NCBI GenBank assembly: GCA_944320555.1
Contig: CALUHX010000030.1
Span: 1-35,632 of the forward strand
Length of the DNA stretch: 35,632 nucleotides
Direction: 5' to 3'
DNA from: an uncultured Butyricimonas sp.
GTDB lineage: Bacteria; Bacteroidota; Bacteroidia; Bacteroidales; Marinifilaceae
Part shown: positions 22,951 through 32,800 of the stretch, one piece after another
How the letters are laid out: every line of letters begins with the position of its first letter
Position numbering within the stretch: position 1 is the stretch's first letter
Made by a program: the position numbers and the translations under genes
Notes under the pieces: model-generated
What the model was told of the DNA's origin: nothing
Databases searched by the model: none
Seen by the model: the letters and a program-made list of their open reading frames with translations, nothing else

Positions 22951-24297
22951 TCATTCTTCGCCGGTTTCCATTGAAGCCCGGATATTTCCACTGATCAACA
23001 ACAACGACAATTCAGACACCTTGGCGTTATAAAGCGCCGTCAACTGCCTGTTTACCGCCTCCATATAACTATCTTGGTATTCCCGGAATTCAATACCCGA
23101 CAACGTGCCGAGTTTATATCTTTCCAACGCTGCGTCCAAGTTGTCTTCAGCCACGACCGCACTCTCCGCCTCAAAGTCCACCATCAACAAGTTGTTCTCA
23201 TAAGTGTTGAACAATTGGGCCAGATCTCCCAATGTCTCCTTTTCCACGTCCTGATACGTCAATTCCGTGTTTTCCAGCTCCAGCCTCGCATTCTTCATGT
23301 CGGTACGACTCTGCAAGCGGTTAAAAATAGGCACATTCAAAGAAAATCCCCAATAAAAACCGTTCGTTCTGTTTAACCGGGAGGCGGAAGCGGGATTTTT
23401 CGTCCGATTGTAATTATATCCCGTATTGAAATCCAGCGTCGGGAAAAACACCGCCTTGGCATTTTTCAAATCCAAAGCCGATATCGTCCGATCTTTCCGG
23501 GCCATCAGTAAAGCCGTGTTAAATTCCAAGGTTTGTTTCTCCAAAGCCGCCAATTCCAAAAAAGGACCCAACAAAATCGTGTCCCGCACATAATCGACAT
23601 CTTGCAAGTCGGCATTCATCAAGCGGTTCAGCGTAATGTAAGCGCTTTTCAACGTCTCTTTTTGTCTCACATAAGTCGAACTGTCAGCATTCAAATCCAA
23701 TTTGGCCTGACGCATCTCCAACCTCGACAGAACCTGCAATTCATAACGCAATTTCGCATCCTCGTATCGCTCCTCTGAAATTTTCAATGAATGATAATTA
23801 GCTTCCAGCAGATTCTGTTGTATCAACACATTATAATAGGAGGAACTCACTTCCACAATCAAATTCTCAATAGCCTGCTGCAACGACAGTTCGCCTAACG
23901 CCTGCAGTTCCTTGTACCTTTCGTGCGTGGTAAACATTTCCAATCCGTCAAACAACCGCCAGTTCAATCCCACGCCGACAGAGTAATTGTTCACGGCGTT
24001 TCCCGTCACTTTATTTTCCACCCCGGCAGCATCCTCCGTTTTCACGTTATTCCGCTGCTGAGATTGTTCGGCAGAAGCCTCTATAGTCGGAAGGAAAGGC
24101 GAGTAGTTCACATTGTTCCTCGCCATGCTCATCTCGTTCCGAATGATTTTCACCGAATAATTGGACTCCAAAGCCCGGGCTATGCAGTCAGACAAAGACA
24201 AGCGCCGCTGCGCGACCCCCTCCATTGAGAACAAGGAAATCAACAATCCCGAAAAACAAGCAACGCTCAAAAATTTATAATATCTATTCCGCATCAT
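22951..24297 (-). CDS. TolC-family outer-membrane efflux channel
   Basis: 448 aa. Signal peptide to about residue 30 (SMEGVAQ), then LSLSDCIARALESNYSVKI, the usual start of OEP repeat 1. It shows long helical repeats with the typical LRYELQVLSRLEMRQAKLDLN and LERYKLGTLSGIEFREYQDS segments of the two OEP domains. It forms the outer-membrane exit duct of the RND pump encoded 16 bp upstream. Confidence 0.95.
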   Translation of the reverse strand: MMRNRYYKFLSVACFSGLLISLFSMEGVAQRRLSLSDCIARALESNYSVKIIRNEMSMARNNVNYSPFLPTIEASAEQSQQRNNVKTEDAAGVENKVTGNAVNNYSVGVGLNWRLFDGLEMFTTHERYKELQALGELSLQQAIENLIVEVSSSYYNVLIQQNLLEANYHSLKISEERYEDAKLRYELQVLSRLEMRQAKLDLNADSSTYVRQKETLKSAYITLNRLMNADLQDVDYVRDTILLGPFLELAALEKQTLEFNTALLMARKDRTISALDLKNAKAVFFPTLDFNTGYNYNRTKNPASASRLNRTNGFYWGFSLNVPIFNRLQSRTDMKNARLELENTELTYQDVEKETLGDLAQLFNTYENNLLMVDFEAESAVVAEDNLDAALERYKLGTLSGIEFREYQDSYMEAVNRQLTALYNAKVSELSLLLISGNIRASMETGEE

Positions 24298-24313
24298 CTC
24301 TTTACAATGTTAA

Positions 24314-27300
24314 TCATTTTTCTTCTTCTATAATCCGAATCTCCTTGGCTGAGAAATAAGTGTAGATTGCCGGAATCACAAACAACGTCAGCAACGTGGA
24401 GCAAATCATTCCTCCGACAACCGCAATACCCATCGCCACGCGGCTCTCCGAGCCAGCTCCCGTGGCCGTGGCCATTGGCAAAATACCCAATATCGTAGCC
24501 AAACTTGTCATCAGAATCGGGCGCAAACGGGATACTGCGGATTCCCGGATGGCCTCGTCCAACGACAATCCAGCCAATTTGCGTTGATTGGCAAACTCCA
24601 CGATAAGGATACCGTTTTTCGAAACCAAACCGACCAGCATGATGATTCCGATTTGGCTGAAAATGTTCATGGTTTGGCCAAAATACCACAGTGACACCAA
24701 CGCTCCAATCAACGCCAGCGGCACCGTCAACATGATAATCAACGGGTCTCTGAAACTCTCGAATTGCGCAGACAACACCAGATAGATGAAAATCAAGGCC
24801 AATAAAAAGGCGACCATCAAACTCGACGAACTCTCCACGAAATCTTTGGATGTTCCGGACAGCGTTGTCTTAAAATCGTCGTTCAACACCTCAGCGGCAA
24901 TGCGATCCATTTCTTCCAATCCCTGAGAGATGGTCTTCCCTTTTGCCAATCCGGCAGACACCGTGGCGGAGACAAACCGGTCGTAACGATACAACTGCGG
25001 AGGTGTCGATGTTTCCTCCATGTGTATCAGGTTGTCCAAATGCACCAATTCCCCCGCGTCATTGCGCACATAAATGCCCCTCAAATCGTCCGGTTTGTTC
25101 CGATTCGGACGGTCAAACTGGCTAATTATCTGATACTGTTTGCCATTCATAATATAATAACCAATCCGCTGCTCGCTCATTGTCAACTGCAAAGTTTCCG
25201 AAATGTCTTCCACGGACACGCCCATCGCAGCGGCCCGGTCACGGTCAATCGTTATGGTCAATTCCGGCTTTGTAAACTTCAAGTTCAAGTCAGAAGCCGA
25301 GAACATCGGACTTTTATTCACCTCCTCCATAAATTTAGGCAACACCTCTTTCAAGTCCTCCAAATTTTTCGCTTGCAATACATATTCTATCGGCAAACCG
25401 CCGCGCCCGCCGCCAAAGGTCTGTTGCTGGGACACCAACGTGCGGGCTCCCGTAAACTGCCGCACACTCACGGCCAACTCGTCCGCGATTTCCTGCTGTG
25501 TCCGTCCCCGCTCCTCCGCGTCGACCAGCCACAATTGAAAATCCGCCTGGTTTGTCGTACTTCCCCGGCCGATATTCTCAATCAGTTTGTCTTGCTCCGG
25601 AACGACGGAATCCAGGAATGCGGTGATTTCATTCGCATACCGCTCCGTGTATTCGAACGTCGCTCCTTCCGGGGCTATCGAGCTCAAACGCACCAAAGAG
25701 CGGTCCTCCAACGGAGCCATCTCCGAAGGCAACGTCATCCATAGAGCCACAATCCCGACTCCCGCCGCCCCGATGATGATAAAGGCCCAGTAACGAACCT
25801 CCAGAAACTTGTCCAACCAACGACGGTATATCGAGTTCATGCCTTCAAATATGGGTTCCGTTTTCCTGTACAACCAATTCCGGGCGGAGTTTTGTGTCAA
25901 TATCTTGGTCGAAAGCATGGGCGTGAACGTCAAGGCCACAAACGCGGAAAACGTCACGGCTCCGGCAATCACCACGCTAAACTCCCGGAACAACCGGCCA
26001 GTCGTACCCTCCAAAAACACGATAGGGATAAACACGGCCACCAACACCACTGTCGTGGCAATCACGGCAAAGAATATCTCGCTCGAGCCTTTGAATCCCG
26101 CCTGCAAGGGAGACATGCCCTGCTCTATCTTCGTAAAAATGTTCTCCATCACCACAATCGCATCGTCCACCACCAAACCAATCGCCAACACAATCGCCAA
26201 CAAGGTCAATATATTGATTGTAAATCCTGCGACATACATGATAAAAAAAGCACCAATCAATGACACAGGGATTGCCAACACCGGAATCAACGTCGTCCGC
26301 CAATTGCGCAAAAAAGCAAAAATAATCAACACCACCAACACGAAAGCCTCCACGATTGTATGTTCCACCTCGCTGATTGACTTACGAATATACGTGGTGT
26401 TATCAAATGCGACGGCCGCGTCAATGTCCGCCGGCAAATCTTTCGCCAAATCGTCCATCACCTTATAAGCCCTATCCGCGATGTCGATGTAATTGGCACC
26501 CGGCTGAGGCACCAACGCCACCATCACCATCGGCACGCCGTTTCTTCGCGCGATACTACGGGTATTTTCCGCATCCACCTCCGCCACTCCGATATCGCTA
26601 AAACGAATAATCTTTTCCCCCTCGCGGGCTATCACCAAATTGTTGAAATCTTCGATAGACATCAAACGGCCCATGGTACGAATCGTCAACTCCGTATTGT
26701 CGCCTTCAATCCGTCCCGAAGGCAACTCCACATTTCCCGCATCCACTGCGGTCCTCACATCCATCGGGGTCAACTTATACGCCGCCAACAACGCCGGGTC
26801 CATTCTCAAACGCACCGAATATTTCTTCTCACCCCATATCTCCACACTACTAACTCCGGGAATTGTTTGCAACCGCTCCTTATAATACAATTCGGCATAC
26901 ATACTCAAATCTATCATGGAACGTTCCTCGCTCCGCAAGGACACGCCGAACACCGGCTGAGAATCCGCGTCCGCCTTATAAACAGTCGGAGCCTCTATGT
27001 CCTCCGGCAAACGCCTCAACGTTCCAGACACTTTGTCGCGCACGTCATTCGCGGCCGTTTCCAAATCCACGCCCAACTCAAACTCCACCCTAATCCGGCT
27101 CATCCCGTCGCGGCTCGTGCTGCTCAACGAACGAATTCCCTGCACACCATTAATAGCCGCTTCCAATGGTTCCGTGATTTGCGTTTCGATGACTTCGGCA
27201 TTGGCCCCCGTAAAAGTCGTCGAGACGGATATGATAGGGGGGTCCACACTCGGATAATCCCGCACTCCCAAATACATCAAACCAATCCCTCCCAATATCA

Positions 27301-27364
27301 CCAACACGAGATTCAACACGGTCGCCAACACCGGTCTTTTTATACAAGTTGAAGATAAACTCAT
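24314..27364 (-). CDS. RND-family efflux pump, inner-membrane permease (AcrB/MexB type)
   Basis: 1016 aa, normal length. Starts LSSTCIKRPVLATVLNLV with the first TM, then the porter domain with RDYPSVDPPIISVSTTF. The proton-relay Asp pair is Asp400-Asp401 in GLVVDDAIVVMENI; the second TM bundle contains VGLVSKNGILIVEFAN. It exports small molecules in exchange for protons and forms a tripartite complex with the neighbouring adaptor and TolC-like channel. Substrates (drugs, bile salts, others) cannot be read from the sequence. 20 bp after the adaptor gene. Confidence 0.97.
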   Translation of the reverse strand: MSLSSTCIKRPVLATVLNLVLVILGGIGLMYLGVRDYPSVDPPIISVSTTFTGANAEVIETQITEPLEAAINGVQGIRSLSSTSRDGMSRIRVEFELGVDLETAANDVRDKVSGTLRRLPEDIEAPTVYKADADSQPVFGVSLRSEERSMIDLSMYAELYYKERLQTIPGVSSVEIWGEKKYSVRLRMDPALLAAYKLTPMDVRTAVDAGNVELPSGRIEGDNTELTIRTMGRLMSIEDFNNLVIAREGEKIIRFSDIGVAEVDAENTRSIARRNGVPMVMVALVPQPGANYIDIADRAYKVMDDLAKDLPADIDAAVAFDNTTYIRKSISEVEHTIVEAFVLVVLIIFAFLRNWRTTLIPVLAIPVSLIGAFFIMYVAGFTINILTLLAIVLAIGLVVDDAIVVMENIFTKIEQGMSPLQAGFKGSSEIFFAVIATTVVLVAVFIPIVFLEGTTGRLFREFSVVIAGAVTFSAFVALTFTPMLSTKILTQNSARNWLYRKTEPIFEGMNSIYRRWLDKFLEVRYWAFIIIGAAGVGIVALWMTLPSEMAPLEDRSLVRLSSIAPEGATFEYTERYANEITAFLDSVVPEQDKLIENIGRGSTTNQADFQLWLVDAEERGRTQQEIADELAVSVRQFTGARTLVSQQQTFGGGRGGLPIEYVLQAKNLEDLKEVLPKFMEEVNKSPMFSASDLNLKFTKPELTITIDRDRAAAMGVSVEDISETLQLTMSEQRIGYYIMNGKQYQIISQFDRPNRNKPDDLRGIYVRNDAGELVHLDNLIHMEETSTPPQLYRYDRFVSATVSAGLAKGKTISQGLEEMDRIAAEVLNDDFKTTLSGTSKDFVESSSSLMVAFLLALIFIYLVLSAQFESFRDPLIIMLTVPLALIGALVSLWYFGQTMNIFSQIGIIMLVGLVSKNGILIVEFANQRKLAGLSLDEAIRESAVSRLRPILMTSLATILGILPMATATGAGSESRVAMGIAVVGGMICSTLLTLFVIPAIYTYFSAKEIRIIEEEK

Positions 27365-27384
27365 AGCACTTTTTTCTAAATTTC

Positions 27385-28449
27385 TTACTTGACTTCCACG
27401 TCCACTTTCATTCCTTCCCGCAATTGCATCAGACCTCCCGTCAAAACCGTGTCGCCAGGCTGTATGCCGCTAACCACTTCCACCACCCGCTCGTCCCGGC
27501 TGTCCGCTTGAATGGCAACGCTTGTCGCCACGCCATTTTTCTTTACCCACAAACGCTTGCCGTCCATATCCGGCACCACCGCCTCGGAGGGAACCAATAT
27601 GTATTGCAATCCCTCCTCCGTTATCAACTCTCCCGTCACAAACACTCCCGGAACCAATCCCGCCTTATTCTTGTAACGGGCGCGTACCGCTATCTTATGA
27701 GTGTCATCGGCAGCCACATCTATTGCATACACCTTGGCCTCAATGTCTTTGTCATAACCAGCCACCTGGAAAGACAACACTCTTCCCATCAATGGCACAT
27801 GCGCGTATTTCTCCGGCAATGTGAATTCCACTTTTAACACCGCGTCGTCCACAATTGTGGACACCCGGGTACTTACCTGCAAATAACTTCCCTCGCTCAC
27901 ATAACGGAATCCCATCCGCCCGTCAAACGGCGCGCGGATTTCCGTCCGGTTTATCCTCACTTTCAACAGTTCTATATCTTCCAACAGCATGTGATATTCC
28001 GTCTCCAAACCTTGAAACGACTCATAACTCACCGATTCCTTCTCCAACAAAACCCGCTGACGTTTCAACTGATCCTCCAGCAACGCTTTTTGATATTCCT
28101 CTCTTTTCAATTGGGCCACCAAATCCGAATCATCCACTTTCAACAACAAATCTCCCTTCTTTACCCGTTCCCCCTCTTCGAAACAAATCCGCACTACTTT
28201 TCCCGCAGTTTCCGACACCAGATCCACCTCCTCATTCGGAAGCATTGTCCCCGTCACTGGGACTCCGTTACTCGCCTCCTCATAAGCCGCCACAATACCT
28301 GTCACGGGAAGCACCCCGCCTTTTTTGCCCCCAGGCGCTGAAACCATATCCAATTTTTCTGGAGAAAAATCAATTTGAGGAAGCACCAAACATCCCACAA
28401 CCACAATCGGAACCCCGATTTGCAGAATTCTTTTCGTTCTCTTTTTCAT
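27385..28449 (-). CDS. RND efflux periplasmic adaptor subunit (AcrA/HlyD type)
   Basis: 354 aa. N-terminal hydrophobic segment IGVPIVVVGC with a possible lipobox Cys20. Lipoyl half-motifs VSETAGKVVRICFEEGERVKKG and RAPFDGRMGFRYVSEGSYL flank a short coiled-coil hairpin (~110-165). Beta-barrel and membrane-proximal domains follow (LVPGVFVTGELI; VSGIQPGDTVLTGG). It links pump to outer channel. First gene of the efflux operon; the 139-bp upstream gap holds no clear consensus promoter. Confidence 0.95.
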   Translation of the reverse strand: MKKRTKRILQIGVPIVVVGCLVLPQIDFSPEKLDMVSAPGGKKGGVLPVTGIVAAYEEASNGVPVTGTMLPNEEVDLVSETAGKVVRICFEEGERVKKGDLLLKVDDSDLVAQLKREEYQKALLEDQLKRQRVLLEKESVSYESFQGLETEYHMLLEDIELLKVRINRTEIRAPFDGRMGFRYVSEGSYLQVSTRVSTIVDDAVLKVEFTLPEKYAHVPLMGRVLSFQVAGYDKDIEAKVYAIDVAADDTHKIAVRARYKNKAGLVPGVFVTGELITEEGLQYILVPSEAVVPDMDGKRLWVKKNGVATSVAIQADSRDERVVEVVSGIQPGDTVLTGGLMQLREGMKVDVEVK

Positions 28450-28558
28450 ACACTTCTAACCATTTCTATTACTTACATATACAAAAATCACCTCTCGCAA
28501 CACACACAACACGAGATTATGACAACAAAAATGGTCAAAAGTTTATCATAGGAAAGTT

Positions 28559-28583
28559 AAGACTTCGTTAAAAACGAAGTCTT
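28559..28583 (-). terminator. Perfect 11-bp hairpin after the CorA gene
   Basis: AAGACTTCGTT/AACGAAGTCTT with a 3-nt loop, just downstream of the CorA stop. The T-run is better on the plus strand (tttgttttt) than on the minus strand (aactttcc), so it may act weakly as terminator for CorA or block plus-strand transcripts. Confidence 0.65.
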
Positions 28584-28588
28584 TGTTT

Positions 28589-29515
28589 TTAAATCCAATT
28601 ACGCCATTTAAAAATGATAAAGCCCATCAACGAAAACAACAGCGAAATGCCGATGGCTATCAAAAAGCCATACGGATTATTCTGAAGGCTGTTCGGCACA
28701 TTCATCCCGTATAAACTGGCCACCAACGTCGGCAACATCAAAATAATCGAGATTGACGTCAAACGCTTCATCACTATGTTCAGATTGTTCGAGATTACCG
28801 AAGCGTAAGCGTCCATCGTGCCGCTCAAAATGTCACTGTATATACGAGCCGAGTCTTGTGCCTGTCTCAACTCAATCTCCACATCCTCCACCAAATCGTC
28901 ATCAAAAAATTGGCGTTGCGAGCGCAAAGTCTTCATCTTCATCAGCAGATTATCATTTCCCCTCAACGACGTAATGAAAAAAACCAACGATTTTTCAATC
29001 CTCAACAACCGTTGCAACTCTTCGTTACGTATCGAACGCTCCAACTCGACTTCCGCCATGTGCATCTGGTTATTCACCTGTTTCAGATATTTCAGATACC
29101 ATGCGGAGGACGACAAAAACAAACGGAACACCAAATCCCAATTATTCGCCAACTCCACATTTTTCCGTATCACGAAATTAATAAAATCAGGAAGCATGTC
29201 CGTATGATAATAACAAATCGTCACGAACAAATCATCCTTTTTCAAAATGCCCAAAGGCACCGTGATAAATGATATGCCCGCCTCCATGGACTTATAGGGT
29301 ATACGCATAATCATAAGCGTCCATCCGTCTTCCTCCTCCAAACGCGAACGCTCGTCCACATCTTCAATGTCTTCAATAAATTCTTCCGGAACGTGGCACT
29401 CTTGTGTCAAAAACAAAATATCCTCCCGTGTCGGAGCCACAACATTAATCCAGCAATTCGGTTCCCATTCTTTTTTTTCCACGAACCCGACCTTACCTAC
29501 CAGGAATGTTCTCAT
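28589..29515 (-). CDS. corA: CorA-family magnesium/divalent cation transporter
   Basis: 308 aa. Long helical cytoplasmic domain, then two C-terminal TMs (~253-270 and ~283-302) with the signature YGMNVP at 269-274 after TM1 and a short basic tail (FKWRNWI). CorA forms a pentameric channel for Mg2+ (sometimes Co2+ or Ni2+). The start is supported by an unusually good Shine-Dalgarno AAGGAGG (29529-29523), 7 nt before the ATG. It is a single-gene unit with its own -7 box and is divergent from the alpha-2-macroglobulin gene. Confidence 0.93.
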   Translation of the reverse strand: MRTFLVGKVGFVEKKEWEPNCWINVVAPTREDILFLTQECHVPEEFIEDIEDVDERSRLEEEDGWTLMIMRIPYKSMEAGISFITVPLGILKKDDLFVTICYYHTDMLPDFINFVIRKNVELANNWDLVFRLFLSSSAWYLKYLKQVNNQMHMAEVELERSIRNEELQRLLRIEKSLVFFITSLRGNDNLLMKMKTLRSQRQFFDDDLVEDVEIELRQAQDSARIYSDILSGTMDAYASVISNNLNIVMKRLTSISIILMLPTLVASLYGMNVPNSLQNNPYGFLIAIGISLLFSLMGFIIFKWRNWI

Positions 29516-29620
29516 AAATAATCCTCCTTCAATTTATGAACAGAGGATTGCAAGCCCCTCCGTTCAGATTAATACCGTTGATGATAGTCGTCCATAATCT
29601 CTTTTCTGTGAATTTTGAGG

Positions 29621-29628
29621 CAAAAGTA
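29621..29628 (-). promoter_or_regulatory. -7 box of corA (TACTTTTG)
   Basis: Exact TAnnTTTG followed by C on the minus strand, giving a leader of ~100 nt before the corA ATG. A TTTG is present upstream but only 12 nt away, too close for a standard -33. Confidence 0.45.
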
Positions 29629-29768
29629 TACTTTTATTCCCAAAAACCACCTTATCCGACAAATTATTTTCACCTGCCAATGAATTTTAAGTTTTCAAGA
29701 TTTCTAAAACAAATCAAGAAACATCTATCGTTTCTCGACAATTAATATAAAAATTCAGACAAAAAACA

Positions 29769-29776
29769 TACCTTTG
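29769..29776 (+). promoter_or_regulatory. -7 box of the macroglobulin gene (TACCTTTG)
   Basis: Exact TAnnTTTG on the plus strand, ~65 bp before the ATG at 29841, in a strongly AT-rich stretch. No clear TTTG at -33. Transcription from here would start at ~29783 and leave too little leader for a GTG start at 29790, which supports the ATG at 29841. Confidence 0.55.
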
Positions 29777-29840
29777 TTTTGGGAACAATGTGTCCTCTGT
29801 TTACTTACTTTTTTCACATGAACAAAAAAAGAAATATGCT

Positions 29841-32800
29841 ATGAAAAATCCGATCTTACTCGCAATTTGTTTCCTCTTCTTGCTAAATATCTCCGCATGC
29901 AAAAACGAAAAACAAGAAACGAATCGCTTGGAATACAGCAAATATATAACAGGCTTCACCCAAGGCACCATCCGTTCGACCGACGCCATAGTAATACGCC
30001 TGAACGACGACATCTCCTTTCATGCCGACAGCATCAACACGCCTCTTTCCGAAATACTCCGGCTATCACCCAACTGCCCCGGCTCTGTCAGCATTAAAAA
30101 TTCAAACACGCTCGAATTCATACCTAACGAACCATTCCGAAACGGAGAAACATACCGGGTAAACCTTTGCCTTGACAAAATCACCTCCGTCCCCCGGGAT
30201 TTAAAAGAGTTCTCGTTTGACGTAAATATTCTACCACTGACCTTCTCCTTCAAAGAAGGTTCTTTGCACACCGTCCCCGGGAAGGATGGAATATTCTGCT
30301 ACACCGGGACGCTCCAAAATTCAGATCTCACCTCAAACGAAATCGTGGAAAAACTGTTAACTGCCACTCTTGACGGCAAAAACATACCCATCGAATGGAA
30401 ACACGACACATACAACCACCAATTCACAATCAACGACATTGAACGGAGTTCGTCCTCCCGTTCCCTGCAACTGACATTCGACGACAAAGTCTCGAACACC
30501 GGAACTTTTTCCATAACCGTCCCTCCGCTAAACGAATTCTATGCCATCGAGGCCACTGTCTCCAACGACGACGCCTCCAGTTTAAATATTGTCTTCTCCG
30601 ACAATATTGACGCCATGCAAGATTTAACCGGTCTTGTCAACATTGAAAGAGTGAAAAAAACAGATTTCAACATACAAGGCAATATCATTCGGGTCTACTT
30701 GCCCGCGGACAACGACCTGCAAGGCAAGGCGGACATACGGGTATGTCGGGGAATCGCCAACGAAGCCGGAGACAAGACCCAAGAAGACCAAGTGTTTTCT
30801 GTGAATTTACCATCCACAAGACCAGAAGCCAGATTCGTCGGGGACGGAACTTTCACTCCCGCCGAAGGCGACATCATCATTCCGATTTCCACGGTTGGCC
30901 TACGCGCCATACAACTGCACGTGGTCAAAATTTTTGACAACAACATGCAGTTCTATTTGCAAGAGGGCGCATACGACCAATCTTACGCCTATGAGATGCG
31001 CAGATCGGGAAGAACCATATTAAACAAGCGGATAGACCTCGTGAAACCGGGACAACAAATAGACCTTTCCAAATGGCAAGACTTCACAATCAACCTCGAG
31101 GACTATATTCCCGTGGAAAAAGGAGTGATATACCAACTGGAATTACGATTCCGCAAAGCGTACACCACATGGGCCGATGCCTCCGACGCAAGCCGTGGGG
31201 AATCCGACAACGAGAACGCCATCCCGGAAGAAGAAACAGAATATTTCGACGGCATAGGTTACAGCTACAATGCTTACCCCGAGAATTACAACTGGGCGGA
31301 ACGGGACAATCCCGCCTCGGACTCCTATTATATCAACAGCCGCTTCCCCAAAAGGAACATCGTGGTCACTTCTCTTGGCGTGACCGCCAAAGGCGGGAGT
31401 GACGGGAAATATATGATTGCCGTAAATGATTTGCAAACGACCGAGGCTGTAAAGGGATGTAAAATCATATTCTACAATTATCAACGCCAAGAATTAGATT
31501 CCACCGTCACCGACAAAGACGGTCTCGCCTCCATCAAACTAAAAAGCAAACCATTTACCCTCATGGCTTGCAAGGGAAACGACAAAACATATCTGAAAAT
31601 AAACGATGCCTCGTCACTGTCGTTCAGCAATTTTGACATCAGCGGCCAAATGGTGCAGCAAGGCATAAAAGGATTCTTGTACGGAGAACGGGGCGTTTGG
31701 CGTCCGGGGGACAACATATATCTTTCTTTTATGTTGGAAGACGAAGAAAATTTAATCCCAGAGGGACATCCCATTATCGCGGAACTTTATGACCCTAACG
31801 GCAACATTGTCGAGACTCTTCGCACAGGCAGGGACAAACACGGATTGTATTGCTTCACTTTCAAAACCAACCCACAAGCCATGACCGGTTATTGGAGAGC
31901 CATAGTACGTGTCGGAAGCCGCCATTTCACAAAGACATTGCGAATTGAAACGGTGAAGCCCAACCGTCTGAGCATAGAAACGGCCATCCCAGACGGAGCT
32001 ATCGGCAAAGGAAGCGCGGAAGAAAACATTCCGGTCGCCACCCGTTGGCTACATGGCGCCCAAACATCCTCTTTAAAAGCGATAACAGAATTACGACTGA
32101 CTAAAGGAACGACAAGTTTCGAAAAATATCCCGGTTATGTTTTCGACGATCAATCTCGGACATTTAACGCCACAGAAAGCACAATTTTCGAGGGTACGAC
32201 CGACAAAGAAGGCCGCTTCAACATTCCCGTTAAAAACATTGTCGCGGAAAACGCTCCAGGAATGCTAAACGCCCGGTTAACGACACGGGTATTTGAGCCA
32301 GGAGGGGATTTTAGCACCACGACCTCGTCCATAAAATACTCTCCTTACTCGGAATATGTGGGAATAAAACTACCTACGACTGAAGATAACTGGTACAATG
32401 CAAATCAGAAGATACACGTCTCGGGAGTGGTGGTCACCACAAAGGGAAACCCTGTCGGCAAACGCAGGATTCAAATAGACATCTATCGTTTGGAATGGCG
32501 CTGGTGGTGGGATGCCGAACAGGAAAATTTGAGCTATTATGTGAACAGGGCCTATCAGAAACCGTTGAAAACATACTCCATTCAATCCTCAACGAATGGA
32601 CAATTTGAGATAAACCTTAATTTCAATGAGTGGGGACGTTACTTCATTATCGCAAGAGACGAGGCGTCCGGCCACACTTGCGGAACGACGATGTACGTCA
32701 GCTCATGGGACAATGACATGAACATCCCGGGCATGTCCACCCTGTTGAATCTAACCACAGATAAAAAGAACTATAAGGCAGGCGAATCCGTTCAAGTAAG

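Larger units (their letters stand above)
29516..29840. other. Divergent intergenic region between corA and the macroglobulin gene
   Basis: 325 bp, AT-rich, no supported gene. It holds the corA SD and -7 box on the minus strand and the -7 box for the macroglobulin gene on the plus strand. Short frames here have no protein features. Confidence 0.6.

Noticed and set aside
22944-22991. Upstream ATG of the small membrane protein
   Set aside because: It would overlap the TolC-like gene by 41 bp; the ATG at 22943 lies just after the TolC stop.
29790-29840. GTG start of the macroglobulin gene at 29790
   Set aside because: It would place 17 charged residues before a standard lipoprotein signal peptide, and it lies only a few bases after the probable transcription start.
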